Origin: an uncultured Shimia sp.
GTDB lineage: Bacteria; Pseudomonadota; Alphaproteobacteria; Rhodobacterales; Rhodobacteraceae
Assembly (NCBI GenBank): GCA_937897325.1
Contig: CALCOY010000026.1
Span: 100,891-164,890 of the forward strand
Reading direction: 5' to 3'
Length of the DNA: 64,000 nucleotides
Positions 25,637 through 34,092 of the stretch are shown piece by piece. The notes beneath the pieces are model-generated. The model was not told the origin of the DNA. It saw only the letters and a program-made list of their open reading frames with translations, and searched no databases. The position numbers and the translations under genes are program-made. Every line of letters starts with the position of its first letter. The first letter of the stretch is position 1.

Positions 25637-27016
25637 ATGGCGGATCCATCAACCAAACGGCGCATCTGGGGCTGGTTCTTTTTCGACTGGGCAAGCCAAC
25701 CTTATCACACCGTTCTGCTGACCTTTATCTTCGGACCTTTTTTTGCCTCGGTCGCGACGACATATTTCATGTCCGAGGGCATGAACGAACAGGCCGCAGA
25801 CGCCCGCGCGCAATCGATCTGGTCGCTCGGTCAAACGGTCAATGGCCTCATCATTGGCTTTGGCGCCCCATTCTTGGGCGCATTTGCCGACACAGCGGGG
25901 CGGCGCATGCCCTGGATCATCGGGTTTTCGACGCTTTATGTGCTGGGTGCCGGATCGCTTTGGTTCATAGATCCCTCGGGCAGCAACCTTTGGATCATGC
26001 TGGTTGCCTTCGGGATCGGGTTCATCGGCGCGGAATATGCACTTATCTTCACCAACGCCCAATTGCCCAGCCTTGGAACGAAAGAGGAAATCGGGCAGAT
26101 TTCGGGGTCGGGCTTTGCCTTTGGATATGCCGGGGGAGTTCTATCACTGATGGTCTTGCTGTTACTTTTTGTCGAGCAAGACACCGGCAAGACGCTGATC
26201 GGTCTTGATCCACTGTTGGGCTTGAACGCTGAAGAGCGCGAGGGCACGCGTTTCACAGGACCGTTCGTGGCGACGTGGTTTGCAGCCTTCATGATCCCGT
26301 ACTTCATTTGGGTCAGAGAGCCGAAGTCAGAACGGCGTGGGACCTTCGGCTCGGCAATGGACAGCCTCAAGTCCTCGATCAAGAGCCTTTGGCACCAGCC
26401 CAGTCTTGCCTCATATCTTGGATCATCAATGCTCTATCGTGACGGGCTCAATGGGCTTTATGCCTTTGGCGGCACCTATGCACTGCTGGTGCTGAATTGG
26501 CAGATCGTGCAGGTCGGCATATTCGGGATCATCAGCGCCATCGCCGCCTCGGCCTTTAGCTTTTTGGGGGGAAGGCTGGATAAAAGGCTGGGACCAAAAC
26601 CCGTCATCATCGGGACCGTCTGGGGCCTGATCGGCGTCTGCGTCGTGCTGGTCAGCATGAGCCGCGAGATGTTCTTTGGCGTACCACTTGATGCCGCATC
26701 GCGCCTGCCGGACGCTGTATTTTTTGGCTGCGGGATGCTGATCGGCGGTTTGGGCGGCGTGCTGCAATCAGCCAGTCGGTCGTTGATGGTGCGCCACGCC
26801 CGGCCCGATGCTCCGACGGAGAGTTTTGGCCTTTATGGACTGTCTGGACGGGCAACTGCCTTTATAGCGCCCGCCCTGATCGGGATCGTGACGGCCATGA
26901 CCGAAAATGCGCGGCTTGGTATCTCACCGGTCATCGTGCTGTTTCTTTTGGGGCTGATCCTGTTACGGTGGGTGAAAGCGGAAGGGGAAATCAGAGAGGC
27001 GGACGGCGTCAAATGA
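25637..27016 (+). CDS. MFS transporter, UMF1/Atg22-like family
   Basis: The 459-residue protein starts RRIWGWFFFDWASQPYHTVL, the UMF1-family N-terminus. It has about 12 membrane segments with loop motifs typical of major facilitators (GAFADTAGRRMPWI between helices 2 and 3). The family is related to fungal Atg22 vacuolar amino-acid exporters. The bacterial substrate is not established. ATG 25637 was chosen for the family-like N-terminus. Its stop overlaps the mepA start by 4 bp, so the two are co-translated. Confidence 0.88.
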   Translation: MADPSTKRRIWGWFFFDWASQPYHTVLLTFIFGPFFASVATTYFMSEGMNEQAADARAQSIWSLGQTVNGLIIGFGAPFLGAFADTAGRRMPWIIGFSTLYVLGAGSLWFIDPSGSNLWIMLVAFGIGFIGAEYALIFTNAQLPSLGTKEEIGQISGSGFAFGYAGGVLSLMVLLLLFVEQDTGKTLIGLDPLLGLNAEEREGTRFTGPFVATWFAAFMIPYFIWVREPKSERRGTFGSAMDSLKSSIKSLWHQPSLASYLGSSMLYRDGLNGLYAFGGTYALLVLNWQIVQVGIFGIISAIAASAFSFLGGRLDKRLGPKPVIIGTVWGLIGVCVVLVSMSREMFFGVPLDAASRLPDAVFFGCGMLIGGLGGVLQSASRSLMVRHARPDAPTESFGLYGLSGRATAFIAPALIGIVTAMTENARLGISPVIVLFLLGLILLRWVKAEGEIREADGVK

Positions 27017-27936
27017 GATACTTCACAGCGCTCATCCTTGTACTGGCGGCTGCCTGTGCCGGGCAATCAGACACCAGCATCGACGGGACATTCATCGAAA
27101 CGCCTGCTGTTCCAACCGACACGCCCGAAGCCCGACGGCCTGCGAAATTCGCCTTCGGCAATGTTCCGGGAAGTTCCGCGCAAGCCCCTGCCCCCGTCGG
27201 CAGCTACGCGAAGGGCTGCGTGGCTGGGGCGGCGCAACTGCCCGAGACCGGACCGACATGGCAGGCTATGCGCCTCAGCCGGAACCGCAACTGGGGGCAT
27301 CCCGAACTTGTCGACTATGTCAAGGACCTCAGTCGGAAAGCCGCACAGCAACCAGGCTGGAACGGGCTTTATGTTGGCGACATGAGCCAGCCGCGGGGCG
27401 GGCCTATGCTGACCGGACACCGCAGCCATCAGGTGGGTCTGGATGTCGACATCTGGATGCTACCAGCGATCGACCTGAATTTGTCACGTGAAGCGCGCGA
27501 AAGCATCTCTTCCATCTCCACGCGTCGCGACAAAGGTGCATATGTGAATGGCAACTGGACACGCCAGCATCATGAGATCATCAAGGCAGCAGCGTCCGAC
27601 AGGCGCGTGGCCCGGATTTTCGTGTTTCCCGGCGCCAAGGTACAGATGTGTAAGGAAGAGACGGGCGATCGGTCATGGCTTCGCAAGATTCGCCCATGGT
27701 GGGGGCATCACTACCATTTCCACGTGCGTCTGGCCTGTCCGAATGGGGCGCGCGGTTGCGTCGATCAGGCGGCCCCACCCGCTGGCGATGGATGCGCCGA
27801 TGCGGAACAATGGGTGCGCAACATCCTGAACCCACCGCCGCCGGACCCCAATCCGCCAAAGACAACAACGTCACGCCGCGAACTGACGATGGCCGATCTG
27901 CCAAGGCAGTGTTCGGGTGTATTGGCCTCGCGCTAG
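27013..27936 (+). CDS. mepA: Penicillin-insensitive murein endopeptidase
   Basis: The 307-residue protein has an N-terminal signal peptide (MRYFTALILVLAAACAGQSD). The AAC|A sequence may be a lipobox, making it a possible lipoprotein. LAS-family metallopeptidase motifs are present: MSQPRGGPMLTGHRSHQVGL (His-x6-Asp zinc site HQVGLDVD) and WWGHHYHFHVRL near the C-terminus. MepA cuts D-Ala-meso-DAP cross-links in peptidoglycan. The start overlaps the preceding transporter stop (ATGA), and its 3' end overlaps the following gene by 28 bp. Confidence 0.92.
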   Translation: MRYFTALILVLAAACAGQSDTSIDGTFIETPAVPTDTPEARRPAKFAFGNVPGSSAQAPAPVGSYAKGCVAGAAQLPETGPTWQAMRLSRNRNWGHPELVDYVKDLSRKAAQQPGWNGLYVGDMSQPRGGPMLTGHRSHQVGLDVDIWMLPAIDLNLSREARESISSISTRRDKGAYVNGNWTRQHHEIIKAAASDRRVARIFVFPGAKVQMCKEETGDRSWLRKIRPWWGHHYHFHVRLACPNGARGCVDQAAPPAGDGCADAEQWVRNILNPPPPDPNPPKTTTSRRELTMADLPRQCSGVLASR

Positions 27937-28766
27937 CCCTATCCGTCAACGCCGCCCTTGCTGAGACCCGGCTAATCCTGCTGGACGCACTGCCACTGCC
28001 GAATGTCGATCACACCTTTGCGGGCATTTCGGGCGTTGAGATGTCGCCGCGGGGCAAAACAGGCACATTCGTCACCGATCGCGGCTTTATGTATAATGTG
28101 ACATTCCTGCGGAACGGCGATCGGCTGCAAAAGATGCACATAAAGCGGGTCGAATGGCCAATCCCCGGGGGTGATATTGAGGGGATTGCAACCCTGAATG
28201 ACGGAAAGGTCTATCTGTCTGGCGAAGGGCCCGCCTTGGTCGTGCGCATCGCTCAACACCGGCCCAACTGCCTTGCGCCACATCCCGACTTTATCGAGTT
28301 TGAAGCGAATAAATCGCTGGAAGCACTGGCCATTGCGGATGACGGACGTCTGCTGACGCTGCCTGAACGCCCATTGTCGGGACGCGATCTGCCCATCTAT
28401 CAGCTGCACGACGAAACATGGTCGATCCTGCGTCGCATCCCCTTCGACCCATCCTTTCTACCCGTTGGTGCGGATGTTGGCCCGGATGGCAACTTCTATC
28501 TTCTGGAACGTTCCTTTTCGCTCTTGGGCTTTCGCAGCCGTATAAGGCGCTTCAATCTGGCGAATCCTGAAAGCGAGATCCAGCATCTTCTGACCACTCA
28601 TGTCGGACAACACGATAATCTGGAAGGCCTGTCTGTCTGGCGTGATCAGGAAGACCGCCTGCGGATCACGATGGTTTCGGATGACAATTTCAATCCATTT
28701 CAACGCAGCGAGATCGTGGAATACATGTTTGCCCAAGATCTTGCGCAAGGGCAGCGACAGGACTAA
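27909..28766 (+). CDS. Esterase-like activity of phytase family protein, exported
   Basis: The product of about 285 residues has a signal peptide (FGCIGLALALSVNAALA|ETR). Its domain matches the phytase-like/esterase-like beta-propeller family: GISGVEMSPRGKTGTFVTDR, IEGIATLNDGKVYLSGE, NKSLEALAIADDGRLLTLPE, NLEGLSVWRD. It probably acts in the periplasm on phosphate or other esters. The start is uncertain. GTG 27909 gives a short but complete signal peptide and overlaps mepA. No ATG in the same frame fits better. Confidence 0.8.
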   Translation: MFGCIGLALALSVNAALAETRLILLDALPLPNVDHTFAGISGVEMSPRGKTGTFVTDRGFMYNVTFLRNGDRLQKMHIKRVEWPIPGGDIEGIATLNDGKVYLSGEGPALVVRIAQHRPNCLAPHPDFIEFEANKSLEALAIADDGRLLTLPERPLSGRDLPIYQLHDETWSILRRIPFDPSFLPVGADVGPDGNFYLLERSFSLLGFRSRIRRFNLANPESEIQHLLTTHVGQHDNLEGLSVWRDQEDRLRITMVSDDNFNPFQRSEIVEYMFAQDLAQGQRQD

Positions 28767-28827
28767 AGGAGCCACGTCCGGGTGATCCGGGCCAAGTCGC
28801 CGCAACCTTGCAAAAACGGGCAAACAC

Positions 28828-29448
28828 ATGACACGTGCACATCTTCCCGGCATTCTTGCCATGGCCGCCATCGTCGTGGCCTCGAACATTCTTGTTCAAT
28901 TCCTTTTTGGCCAATGGCTCACCTGGGGGGCCTTCACCTATCCGCTCGCCTTTCTGGTGACGGATATCATGAACCGGGTCTATGGTGCGGGCCCTGCGCG
29001 CACGGTCGTCCTTGTAGGCTTTGTCGTAGGGATCTTCTGTTCTTTGATCGGCACCCAGATCATTGGTGAGTTCGGGCCATTGGTCACCTTCCGGATCGCC
29101 ATAGGATCTGGCATCGCCTTTCTGACCGCACAGCTTTTGGACGTTGGCATCTTTTCGGCCCTGCGCAACGGGATGTGGTGGCGGGCGCCGTTGATTTCCA
29201 CCATCGTGGGCAGCACGGTCGACACGGCACTTTTCTTTTCGATCGCATTTTCGGCCAGCTTTGCCTTCATCGATCCGGCGACGGATGTATCCTGGGCAGC
29301 AGAGGTTTTGCCGATCCTGGGTATGGGGCCTGCCGCGCCACTATGGGTTTCGCTGGCCATCGCCGATTGGGGGGTGAAACTGTCGCTTGCCTTAATTGCG
29401 CTCATTCCGTTCCGGATGGCGACCGCGAACATAGCAAAACCGGCCTGA
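28828..29448 (+). CDS. Queuosine precursor transporter (YhhQ/VUT family)
   Basis: The 206-residue protein has about six membrane segments and the family motifs TYPLAFLVTDIMNRVYG (near residue 35) and GSTVDTALFFSIAF (near 130). The TDxxNRVYG segment is the hallmark of the VUT/QPTR family, which takes up 7-cyano- or 7-deazaguanine precursors of queuosine. No transport ATPase is nearby, in line with a secondary carrier. It ends only 4 bp before a strong -35 element of the next unit. Confidence 0.88.
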   Translation: MTRAHLPGILAMAAIVVASNILVQFLFGQWLTWGAFTYPLAFLVTDIMNRVYGAGPARTVVLVGFVVGIFCSLIGTQIIGEFGPLVTFRIAIGSGIAFLTAQLLDVGIFSALRNGMWWRAPLISTIVGSTVDTALFFSIAFSASFAFIDPATDVSWAAEVLPILGMGPAAPLWVSLAIADWGVKLSLALIALIPFRMATANIAKPA

Positions 29449-29480
29449 GGCGTTGACAAAAGACAAAGCTGTGCCATCCT

Positions 29481-29501
29481 CATTTGTGAATTCAACAAAT
29501 G
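29481..29501. promoter_or_regulatory. Hyphenated 7-bp palindrome over the predicted transcription start
   Basis: CATTTGT and ACAAATG are perfect inverted copies separated by GAATTCA. In DNA this would be a good dimer-protein operator on top of the predicted start site. In RNA it could be a hairpin directly 5' of the ribosome-binding site. Confidence 0.5.
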
Positions 29502-29516
29502 AAAGGAGGTGATCCA

Positions 29517-29573
29517 GTGTCTAGAAAGGTATTGGAGAAAGGTGTCGGAACAATCGGGGAGGTCGCCTTCTGA
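29517..29573 (+). CDS. 18-residue peptide ORF with exceptionally strong Shine-Dalgarno
   Basis: GTG at 29517 opens an 18-codon frame, MSRKVLEKGVGTIGEVAF, ending in TGA at 29571. It follows AAAGGAGGTGATCC directly, one of the strongest ribosome-binding sites possible. The core AGGAGG ends about 7 nt before the start. The peptide has no motif I recognise and no hydrophobic segment. It may be a leader peptide, whose translation matters more than its sequence, or a real microprotein. Conservation of the amino acids versus the RNA would tell. Confidence 0.45.
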   Translation: MSRKVLEKGVGTIGEVAF

Positions 29574-29642
29574 GGCAACCCTTGGCGGTGCAGTGCCGCC
29601 CCTGTGGATCGGTATCCTAACCGACCCCCTCCTTAACTTTCG

Positions 29643-29672
29643 AAAGGGCTGCCTGAAAAGGCGGCCCTTTTT
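29643..29672 (+). terminator. Strong Rho-independent terminator before arfB
   Basis: AAAGGGCTGCCT pairs with AGGCGGCCCTTT (12 bp, one G-T wobble) around a GAAA tetraloop, and the stem runs into five Ts. It ends 31 bp before the arfB ATG, so it closes the short upstream unit or attenuates arfB. Confidence 0.85.
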
Positions 29673-29703
29673 ATATGTACAGGCGCGGGTTACATGGCGG
29701 ACC

Positions 29704-30123
29704 ATGCTGCGGATCAACGACACCATCATGATTGCCGATTGGGAGCTGACGGAAAGCTTCATTCGCGCTTCCGGACCCGGCGGGCAGAACGTGAACAAGG
29801 TTGCCTCTGCGGTGGAGTTGCGCTTTGAGGCAGAGCGATCTCCTGCCCTTACCCCGGCTGTGAAGTCAAGGTTGAAGCGATTGGCCGGGCGCCGCTGGAC
29901 GAATGAAGGGGCGATCATCATTCAATGCGATGAGACACGTTCGCAAGCCCGCAACCGCGATATTGCCAGGTCACGGCTGAAAAATCTGATTCTGAAGGCG
30001 CTTGTTACGCCAAAACGGCGGATTCCGACGCGGCCTTCGCTCGGCGCAAAGAAACGGCGGTTGAAGGCCAAGAAAGAACGGGGAGAGATCAAGTCGCTGC
30101 GCGGGCGGATTGATCCCGAATAG
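29704..30123 (+). CDS. arfB: Alternative ribosome-rescue factor ArfB (peptidyl-tRNA hydrolase)
   Basis: The 139-residue protein is a class-I release-factor-like hydrolase. It has the catalytic GGQ motif in SGPGGQNVNKVASAVELRF (about residues 22-40) but no codon-recognition domain. It has the long basic C-terminal tail typical of ArfB (PTRPSLGAKKRRLKAKKERG, about 105-125) that enters the empty mRNA channel. ArfB frees ribosomes stalled on truncated mRNA. ATG 29704 fits the family N-terminus. It lies just after a strong terminator, so its expression either needs readthrough or a promoter inside the 31-bp gap. Confidence 0.93.
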   Translation: MLRINDTIMIADWELTESFIRASGPGGQNVNKVASAVELRFEAERSPALTPAVKSRLKRLAGRRWTNEGAIIIQCDETRSQARNRDIARSRLKNLILKALVTPKRRIPTRPSLGAKKRRLKAKKERGEIKSLRGRIDPE

Positions 30124-30231
30124 GCGGATTGCACCATGGGTCACGTCTATTTGTGGGGATCAAAACAAGTCTCTTTGCGTTATCTTTGAAGAAGTGAAAT
30201 TGTAATCGCAGCCGCAGAAGACAGGAAAGGC

Positions 30232-30852
30232 ATGATTACCACCCATCCCAACACCATCCGCAAAGGACGCAAATTCGATCAGGTTCTTGAGGGCGCCCGC
30301 GCGGTCTTTATGTCAGACGGCTATGAAGGGGCGAGCGTAGATGACATCGCAAGGGCCGCGAATGTCAGTAAGGCGACGCTTTACAGCTATTTTCCCGACA
30401 AACGGCTGCTGTTTCTTGAAGTGGCAAAGGCTGAATGTCTGCGCCAATCCGATGACGCCATGCATAAGATCGACATGGCAGCACCTCCAGCAGAGGTTCT
30501 GGCCCTAGCTGGTCGGCATTTCGTGAGGTTCATCACCTCGCGTTTCGGGCAGCAGATCTTTCGGATGTGCGTGGCCGAAACAGACCGCTTTCCCGAAATC
30601 GGGCGTGAATTCTACGCGTCCGGTCCAGCGGTGATGCGCGCGGAAATGGCCACCTACTTTGCGGTTGCGGCAGAACGGGGGGAGTTGGCCATTGAGGATC
30701 TCACGCTTGCGGCCGATCAGTTCGGAGAATTGTGCAAGGCCGATATTTGGCCACGTCTGATCTTTGGCGTGACAGAAAGCGTCAGCGACGACGAGATCGA
30801 CAAGGTTGTCGACAATGCGGTCGAAATGTTCATGGCGCGCTACGGCACGTAA
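30232..30852 (+). CDS. TetR/AcrR family transcriptional regulator
   Basis: The 206-residue protein has an N-terminal TetR DNA-binding domain (about 14-60: VFMSDGYEGASVDDIARAAN, VSKATLYSYFPDKRLLFLEV) and a C-terminal ligand domain of the AefR-like type (FGQQIFRMCVAETDRFPEIG, about 100-120). Its target is unclear. Its neighbours are arfB and DUF2794, with no efflux gene beside it. Confidence 0.9.
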   Translation: MITTHPNTIRKGRKFDQVLEGARAVFMSDGYEGASVDDIARAANVSKATLYSYFPDKRLLFLEVAKAECLRQSDDAMHKIDMAAPPAEVLALAGRHFVRFITSRFGQQIFRMCVAETDRFPEIGREFYASGPAVMRAEMATYFAVAAERGELAIEDLTLAADQFGELCKADIWPRLIFGVTESVSDDEIDKVVDNAVEMFMARYGT

Positions 30853-30904
30853 AGCGCACGTGCATCGGCCTTGATTTGGCCCAAAAGACGCGCAAGGGTA
30901 AGGC

Positions 30905-31252
30905 ATGAACATGCAAATGCCAGCGCCGTCCAATTTGCGCGAAGTTCCAAGCCTCGTCGTTGCTTTCCACCGAACCGAGTTGTCGATCATCCTGTCGCTT
31001 TATGGGCGCATGGTCGCGGCGGGCGAATGGCGGGACTATGGGATCTCTTCGCTGAAAGAGGTAGCGGTCTTTTCAGTGTTTCGCCGCACGGCCGAAAATC
31101 CGCTGTACCGGATCGAAAAGCGGCCCAAGCTACAGTCAAAGCAGGGGATGTATGCACTGATCGGTATCGACGGGCAGGTCCTGCGCCGCGGGCATGATCT
31201 GAAGACAGTTCTGCGGGTGCTTGAACGCAAGCTGATCCGGGCAGTCGACTAG
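30905..31252 (+). CDS. DUF2794 family protein
   Basis: The 115-residue protein matches DUF2794, a small alphaproteobacterial family: FHRTELSIILSLYGRMVAAG, then EWRDYGISSLKEVAVFSVFR, then RRTAENPLYRIEKRPKL. No function is established. It is probably cytoplasmic. It is followed by a Rhodobacterales-type intergenic repeat. Confidence 0.88.
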   Translation: MNMQMPAPSNLREVPSLVVAFHRTELSIILSLYGRMVAAGEWRDYGISSLKEVAVFSVFRRTAENPLYRIEKRPKLQSKQGMYALIGIDGQVLRRGHDLKTVLRVLERKLIRAVD

Positions 31253-31290
31253 CTTTCCCCAGATTGCGCCGCTGCGCGATTCCCGTTTTT

Positions 31291-31348
31291 TTCTTTGCCT
31301 TTCGGCAAAGCATGCCTCCGGCGGCCGTATTTGAGACGAAAAGAGACG
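31291..31348. repeat. Rhodobacterales-type intergenic repeat with hairpin
   Basis: CTTTGCC-TTTC-GGCAAAG forms a perfect hairpin and is followed by GCCTCCGGCGGCCGTATTTG and a purine-rich tail. CCTCCGGCGG plus GTATTT-like sequences recur between genes in this order, judging from memory of related genomes. No second copy was seen in this window. It lies between the convergent DUF2794 and RNase R genes. Confidence 0.45.
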
Positions 31349-33607
31349 CTAGGAGCGGCGCTTCCGAATGACCTTCCGTTTGATCTTGTCGGATTTGCGT
31401 TTGGCGCGATGCAGTTTCCGCCTCGTTGGTCTCGTCGTGCGATGTCCCCGGCCTCGTGGCAAGGATTGGCCGTCAATCGCGAGAATATCCAGTGCGATGC
31501 CGCCTGTAACAGGAGCAGCTTCGGTCAGACGAACGGTGGCGCGTTGGCCGATGCTGATCGTCAGGCCCGTATCCGCGCCCATCAGCGTGCCTGCCTCTCG
31601 GTCGAAGTGAAAGTATTCACTGCCGATCGCCCGCATCGGCACAAGCCCATCGGCGCCCGAGCCGTCCAGACGGACAAAGATGCCGAACTTTGCGATCCCG
31701 CTGATCCGCCCCTCGAATTCGCTGCCCACCCGTTCGCTGAGATAGCTGGCAAGATATCGGTCCGTCGTGTCACGTTCAGCAGTCATGGAGCGGCGTTCGG
31801 TGTCCGAGATATGGATCGCCGTGCGGTCAAGGTGATCGATATCGTCCAGATCCAGGCCGTCCTTGCCCCAGCCATGAGCGGTGATTAGAGCGCGGTGCAC
31901 AATTAGATCCGAATAGCGTCGAATAGGCGAGGTGAAATGCGCGTAGGACCGAAGAGCGAGCCCAAAATGCCCGAAGTTCTCAGCCGCATAGTAGGCCTGG
32001 GTCATTGACCGCAACGTCGCCATGTTGATCAGTTCCGCATCTTCGGTGTCAGCCGCTTGCTTGAGTAGCCGGTTGAGATGTGCTGTCATCAACACCTGCC
32101 CTTTTGGCAGTATAAAACCGGAGGCCTGGGCAGTTTCGCGCAGCGCATCGAGCTTGTCTGGGTTGGGTTCCTCATGCACCCGGAAAAGCAACGGTGTTTT
32201 CTTTGCGATCAGGCTTTCAGCGGCAGCGACATTGGCCAGTACCATGAATTCCTCGATCAGACGGTGGGCATCAAGCCTGTCCTTGAAAGCGACAGATTGC
32301 ACGTTGCCTTCGTCGTCCAGAATGATCCTTCGTTCCGGGAGATCCAGATCCAGCGGCTGACGGCGTTTGCGCGCGCTTGTCAGCGCCTCGAAAGCGGCAT
32401 AAAGCGGTCTCAGAACCGCGTCGAGCAATGGGCCAGTTCTATCGTTGGGCCGACCATCCATTGCCGCTTGCACCTCTTCGTAGTTGAGGGCAGCGGGCGA
32501 GCGCATGAGACCGCGTACAAAGCGGTGATCAATTTTGTTGCCGTCAGCGTCGACCTGCATGCGGACCGCGATACAGGCACGGGGTACGCCTTCGTGCAGG
32601 CTGCAAAGGTCACCTGACAGCCTGTCGGGCAGCATCGGCACCACACGATCCGGGAAATAGGTTGAGTTGCCACGTTTGCGCGCTTCCCGATCCAAGGCCG
32701 AGCCTGGTGTGACGTAGGCCGCAACATCCGCAATTGCGACCCAGATGATATGACCGCCTTCGTTTTTGGGGTCATCGTCGGCATGCGCATAGCAGGCATC
32801 GTCATGGTCGCGCGCATCGGAGGGATCGATAGTGATGAGGGACAGGTCGCGCAGGTCTTCACGACCCCTCAAGCCCACCGGTTTCTGCGCATCGGCCCGG
32901 GCAATTACGTCATCCGGAAAAGCATCTGGAATGCCATGTTGATGGATAGCGATCAGGGATACCGCCTTGGGCGCGGATGGATCACCAAGCCGGTCCGTGA
33001 TCCGGGCCCGTGGCAGACCCATGCGACCCTTGGGACCGGCGAGTTCTCCCTCGACAAGCTCACCGTCTTTTGCGCCGTGGGTGGCATCGGGTAGGACAAT
33101 CCACTCCTTGTCACTGCCCTTGTCTATGGGCAGGATCCGTCCGCCTTCCGCGCCCTGGCGAAAGACACCCAGCACCCGTTTGGGGTTGCTGCCGATACGA
33201 CGGATCAGCCGGGCCTCGTAGTTGTGATCATCTTCATGCACCAGCGTGAGGCGGGCGAGAATGCGGTCCCCTTCCGCCAATGCCGGATCGGTGGCGCGGG
33301 GCAAGACCAGCACCTTCGGCTCAACGCCTTGACCATGCCATTCCATCGGGCGGGCGAAAAGATCACCGTCGGCATCCGGACCGATGATCTGAAGCACACT
33401 GACAGGCGGCAGTCGATCTGGATCCTGATAGGAACGCTTGCGTTTTTCCAGGTGTCCATCGGCCTCAAGCTCTTTCAACAGGCGCTTGAGGTCGATCCGC
33501 GCAGCTCCCTTGATGCCGAAAGCCTTTGCAATGTCACGTTTGGCCGTAAAAGTCGGATTGGAAGCGATCCAATCGAGGATTTCGGTCTTGGTTGGAATGC
33601 GCGTCAT
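31349..33607 (-). CDS. rnr: Ribonuclease R
   Basis: The 752-residue 3'-5' exoribonuclease has an N-terminal helix-turn-helix (about 15-55), cold-shock/OB domains, and the RNB catalytic domain with the metal-binding aspartates in TIDPSDARDHDDACYA (about 270). It has the RNB signature HFTSPIRRYSDLIVHRAL (about 560) and a C-terminal S1 domain (about 640-715) followed by a basic, Arg/Lys-rich tail. It degrades structured RNA, including rRNA and defective mRNA. Confidence 0.95.
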   Translation of the reverse strand: MTRIPTKTEILDWIASNPTFTAKRDIAKAFGIKGAARIDLKRLLKELEADGHLEKRKRSYQDPDRLPPVSVLQIIGPDADGDLFARPMEWHGQGVEPKVLVLPRATDPALAEGDRILARLTLVHEDDHNYEARLIRRIGSNPKRVLGVFRQGAEGGRILPIDKGSDKEWIVLPDATHGAKDGELVEGELAGPKGRMGLPRARITDRLGDPSAPKAVSLIAIHQHGIPDAFPDDVIARADAQKPVGLRGREDLRDLSLITIDPSDARDHDDACYAHADDDPKNEGGHIIWVAIADVAAYVTPGSALDREARKRGNSTYFPDRVVPMLPDRLSGDLCSLHEGVPRACIAVRMQVDADGNKIDHRFVRGLMRSPAALNYEEVQAAMDGRPNDRTGPLLDAVLRPLYAAFEALTSARKRRQPLDLDLPERRIILDDEGNVQSVAFKDRLDAHRLIEEFMVLANVAAAESLIAKKTPLLFRVHEEPNPDKLDALRETAQASGFILPKGQVLMTAHLNRLLKQAADTEDAELINMATLRSMTQAYYAAENFGHFGLALRSYAHFTSPIRRYSDLIVHRALITAHGWGKDGLDLDDIDHLDRTAIHISDTERRSMTAERDTTDRYLASYLSERVGSEFEGRISGIAKFGIFVRLDGSGADGLVPMRAIGSEYFHFDREAGTLMGADTGLTISIGQRATVRLTEAAPVTGGIALDILAIDGQSLPRGRGHRTTRPTRRKLHRAKRKSDKIKRKVIRKRRS

Positions 33608-33675
33608 GTCGTTGAACTAGCACGCACCAAGGGGGGCGTCATGGACAATCTTGGATGGTTGGCATCGCGCCCGAC

Positions 33676-34092
33676 TTAAAAGACGTACTGCATATCACGG
33701 TGCGGAATACCGGCGTCCTCGTAGACCTCGCCAAAGGCTAAAAAACCAAGCCTTTCATAGAACGCTAGCGCATGGGTTTGCGCGCCCAGCACGGCGCGAC
33801 GTATTCTGGGCTGTTGCGCTGCAACGGAAAGTGTCCTTTGCATGAGCGCTATCCCGAGCCCGTTGCCGCGATGGTCGTTTAGCACGCAGACCCGCCCGAT
33901 CTTGGCCGTGTCGTTCTTCAGAACAATACGTGCGGTGCCGACGGGTCGATGTGCAGCACGGGCCAGCACATGAATGGCAACGACGTCCAGATCGTCAATC
34001 TCATCAGCCTCGCTCACTCCCTGTTCGAGGACAAAGACCGTTCTGCGCAAAGCGCGACAGGCCGCAATGTCATTGGTGACGTCGATCTTCAT
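33676..34092 (-). CDS. GNAT family N-acetyltransferase
   Basis: The 138-residue protein has a single GNAT fold: [20 protein letters not shown] near the N-terminus, PVGTARIVL, and the acetyl-CoA-binding motif [21 protein letters not shown] (about 66-85). It ends with [20 protein letters not shown] and HRDM. The layout is that of the ElaA-like branch. The substrate is unknown. It overlaps dapE by 4 bp (ATGA), so it is translationally coupled to it. Confidence 0.88.
   Translation of the reverse strand: MKIDVTNDIAACRALRRTVFVLEQGVSEADEIDDLDVVAIHVLARAAHRPVGTARIVLKNDTAKIGRVCVLNDHRGNGLGIALMQRTLSVAAQQPRIRRAVLGAQTHALAFYERLGFLAFGEVYEDAGIPHRDMQYVF

Larger units (their letters stand above)
29453..29672 (+). 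ncRNA. Unannotated short transcription unit: leader or small RNA upstream of arfB
   Basis: Everything needed for a short transcript is present. A TTGACA -35 (29453-29458) and a weak -10 about 17 bp on put the start near 29485. A 7-bp hyphenated dyad (29481-29501) covers that start. The sequence GAAAGGAGGTGATCCAG (29501-29517) is complementary to the last 17 nt of 16S rRNA and serves as Shine-Dalgarno for an 18-codon ORF. Hairpins follow at 29584-29600 and 29609-29624, then CCTCCTT (29628-29634), which could pair with the Shine-Dalgarno. A 12-bp terminator closes it. arfB begins 31 bp beyond. The unit could be a leader/attenuator for arfB, a dual-function small RNA or a ribosome-binding decoy. 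I know no described RNA that matches. Confidence 0.55.

Noticed and set aside
29501..29517. A fragment of a 16S rRNA gene on the minus strand
   Set aside because: The match to the 16S 3' end stops exactly after 17 nt on both sides, and the block is placed right before a start codon, so it is better read as a ribosome-binding site.
31253..31348. Rho-independent terminator between DUF2794 and rnr
   Set aside because: The hairpin has no T-run on the correct side for either gene, so it is listed as a repeat.
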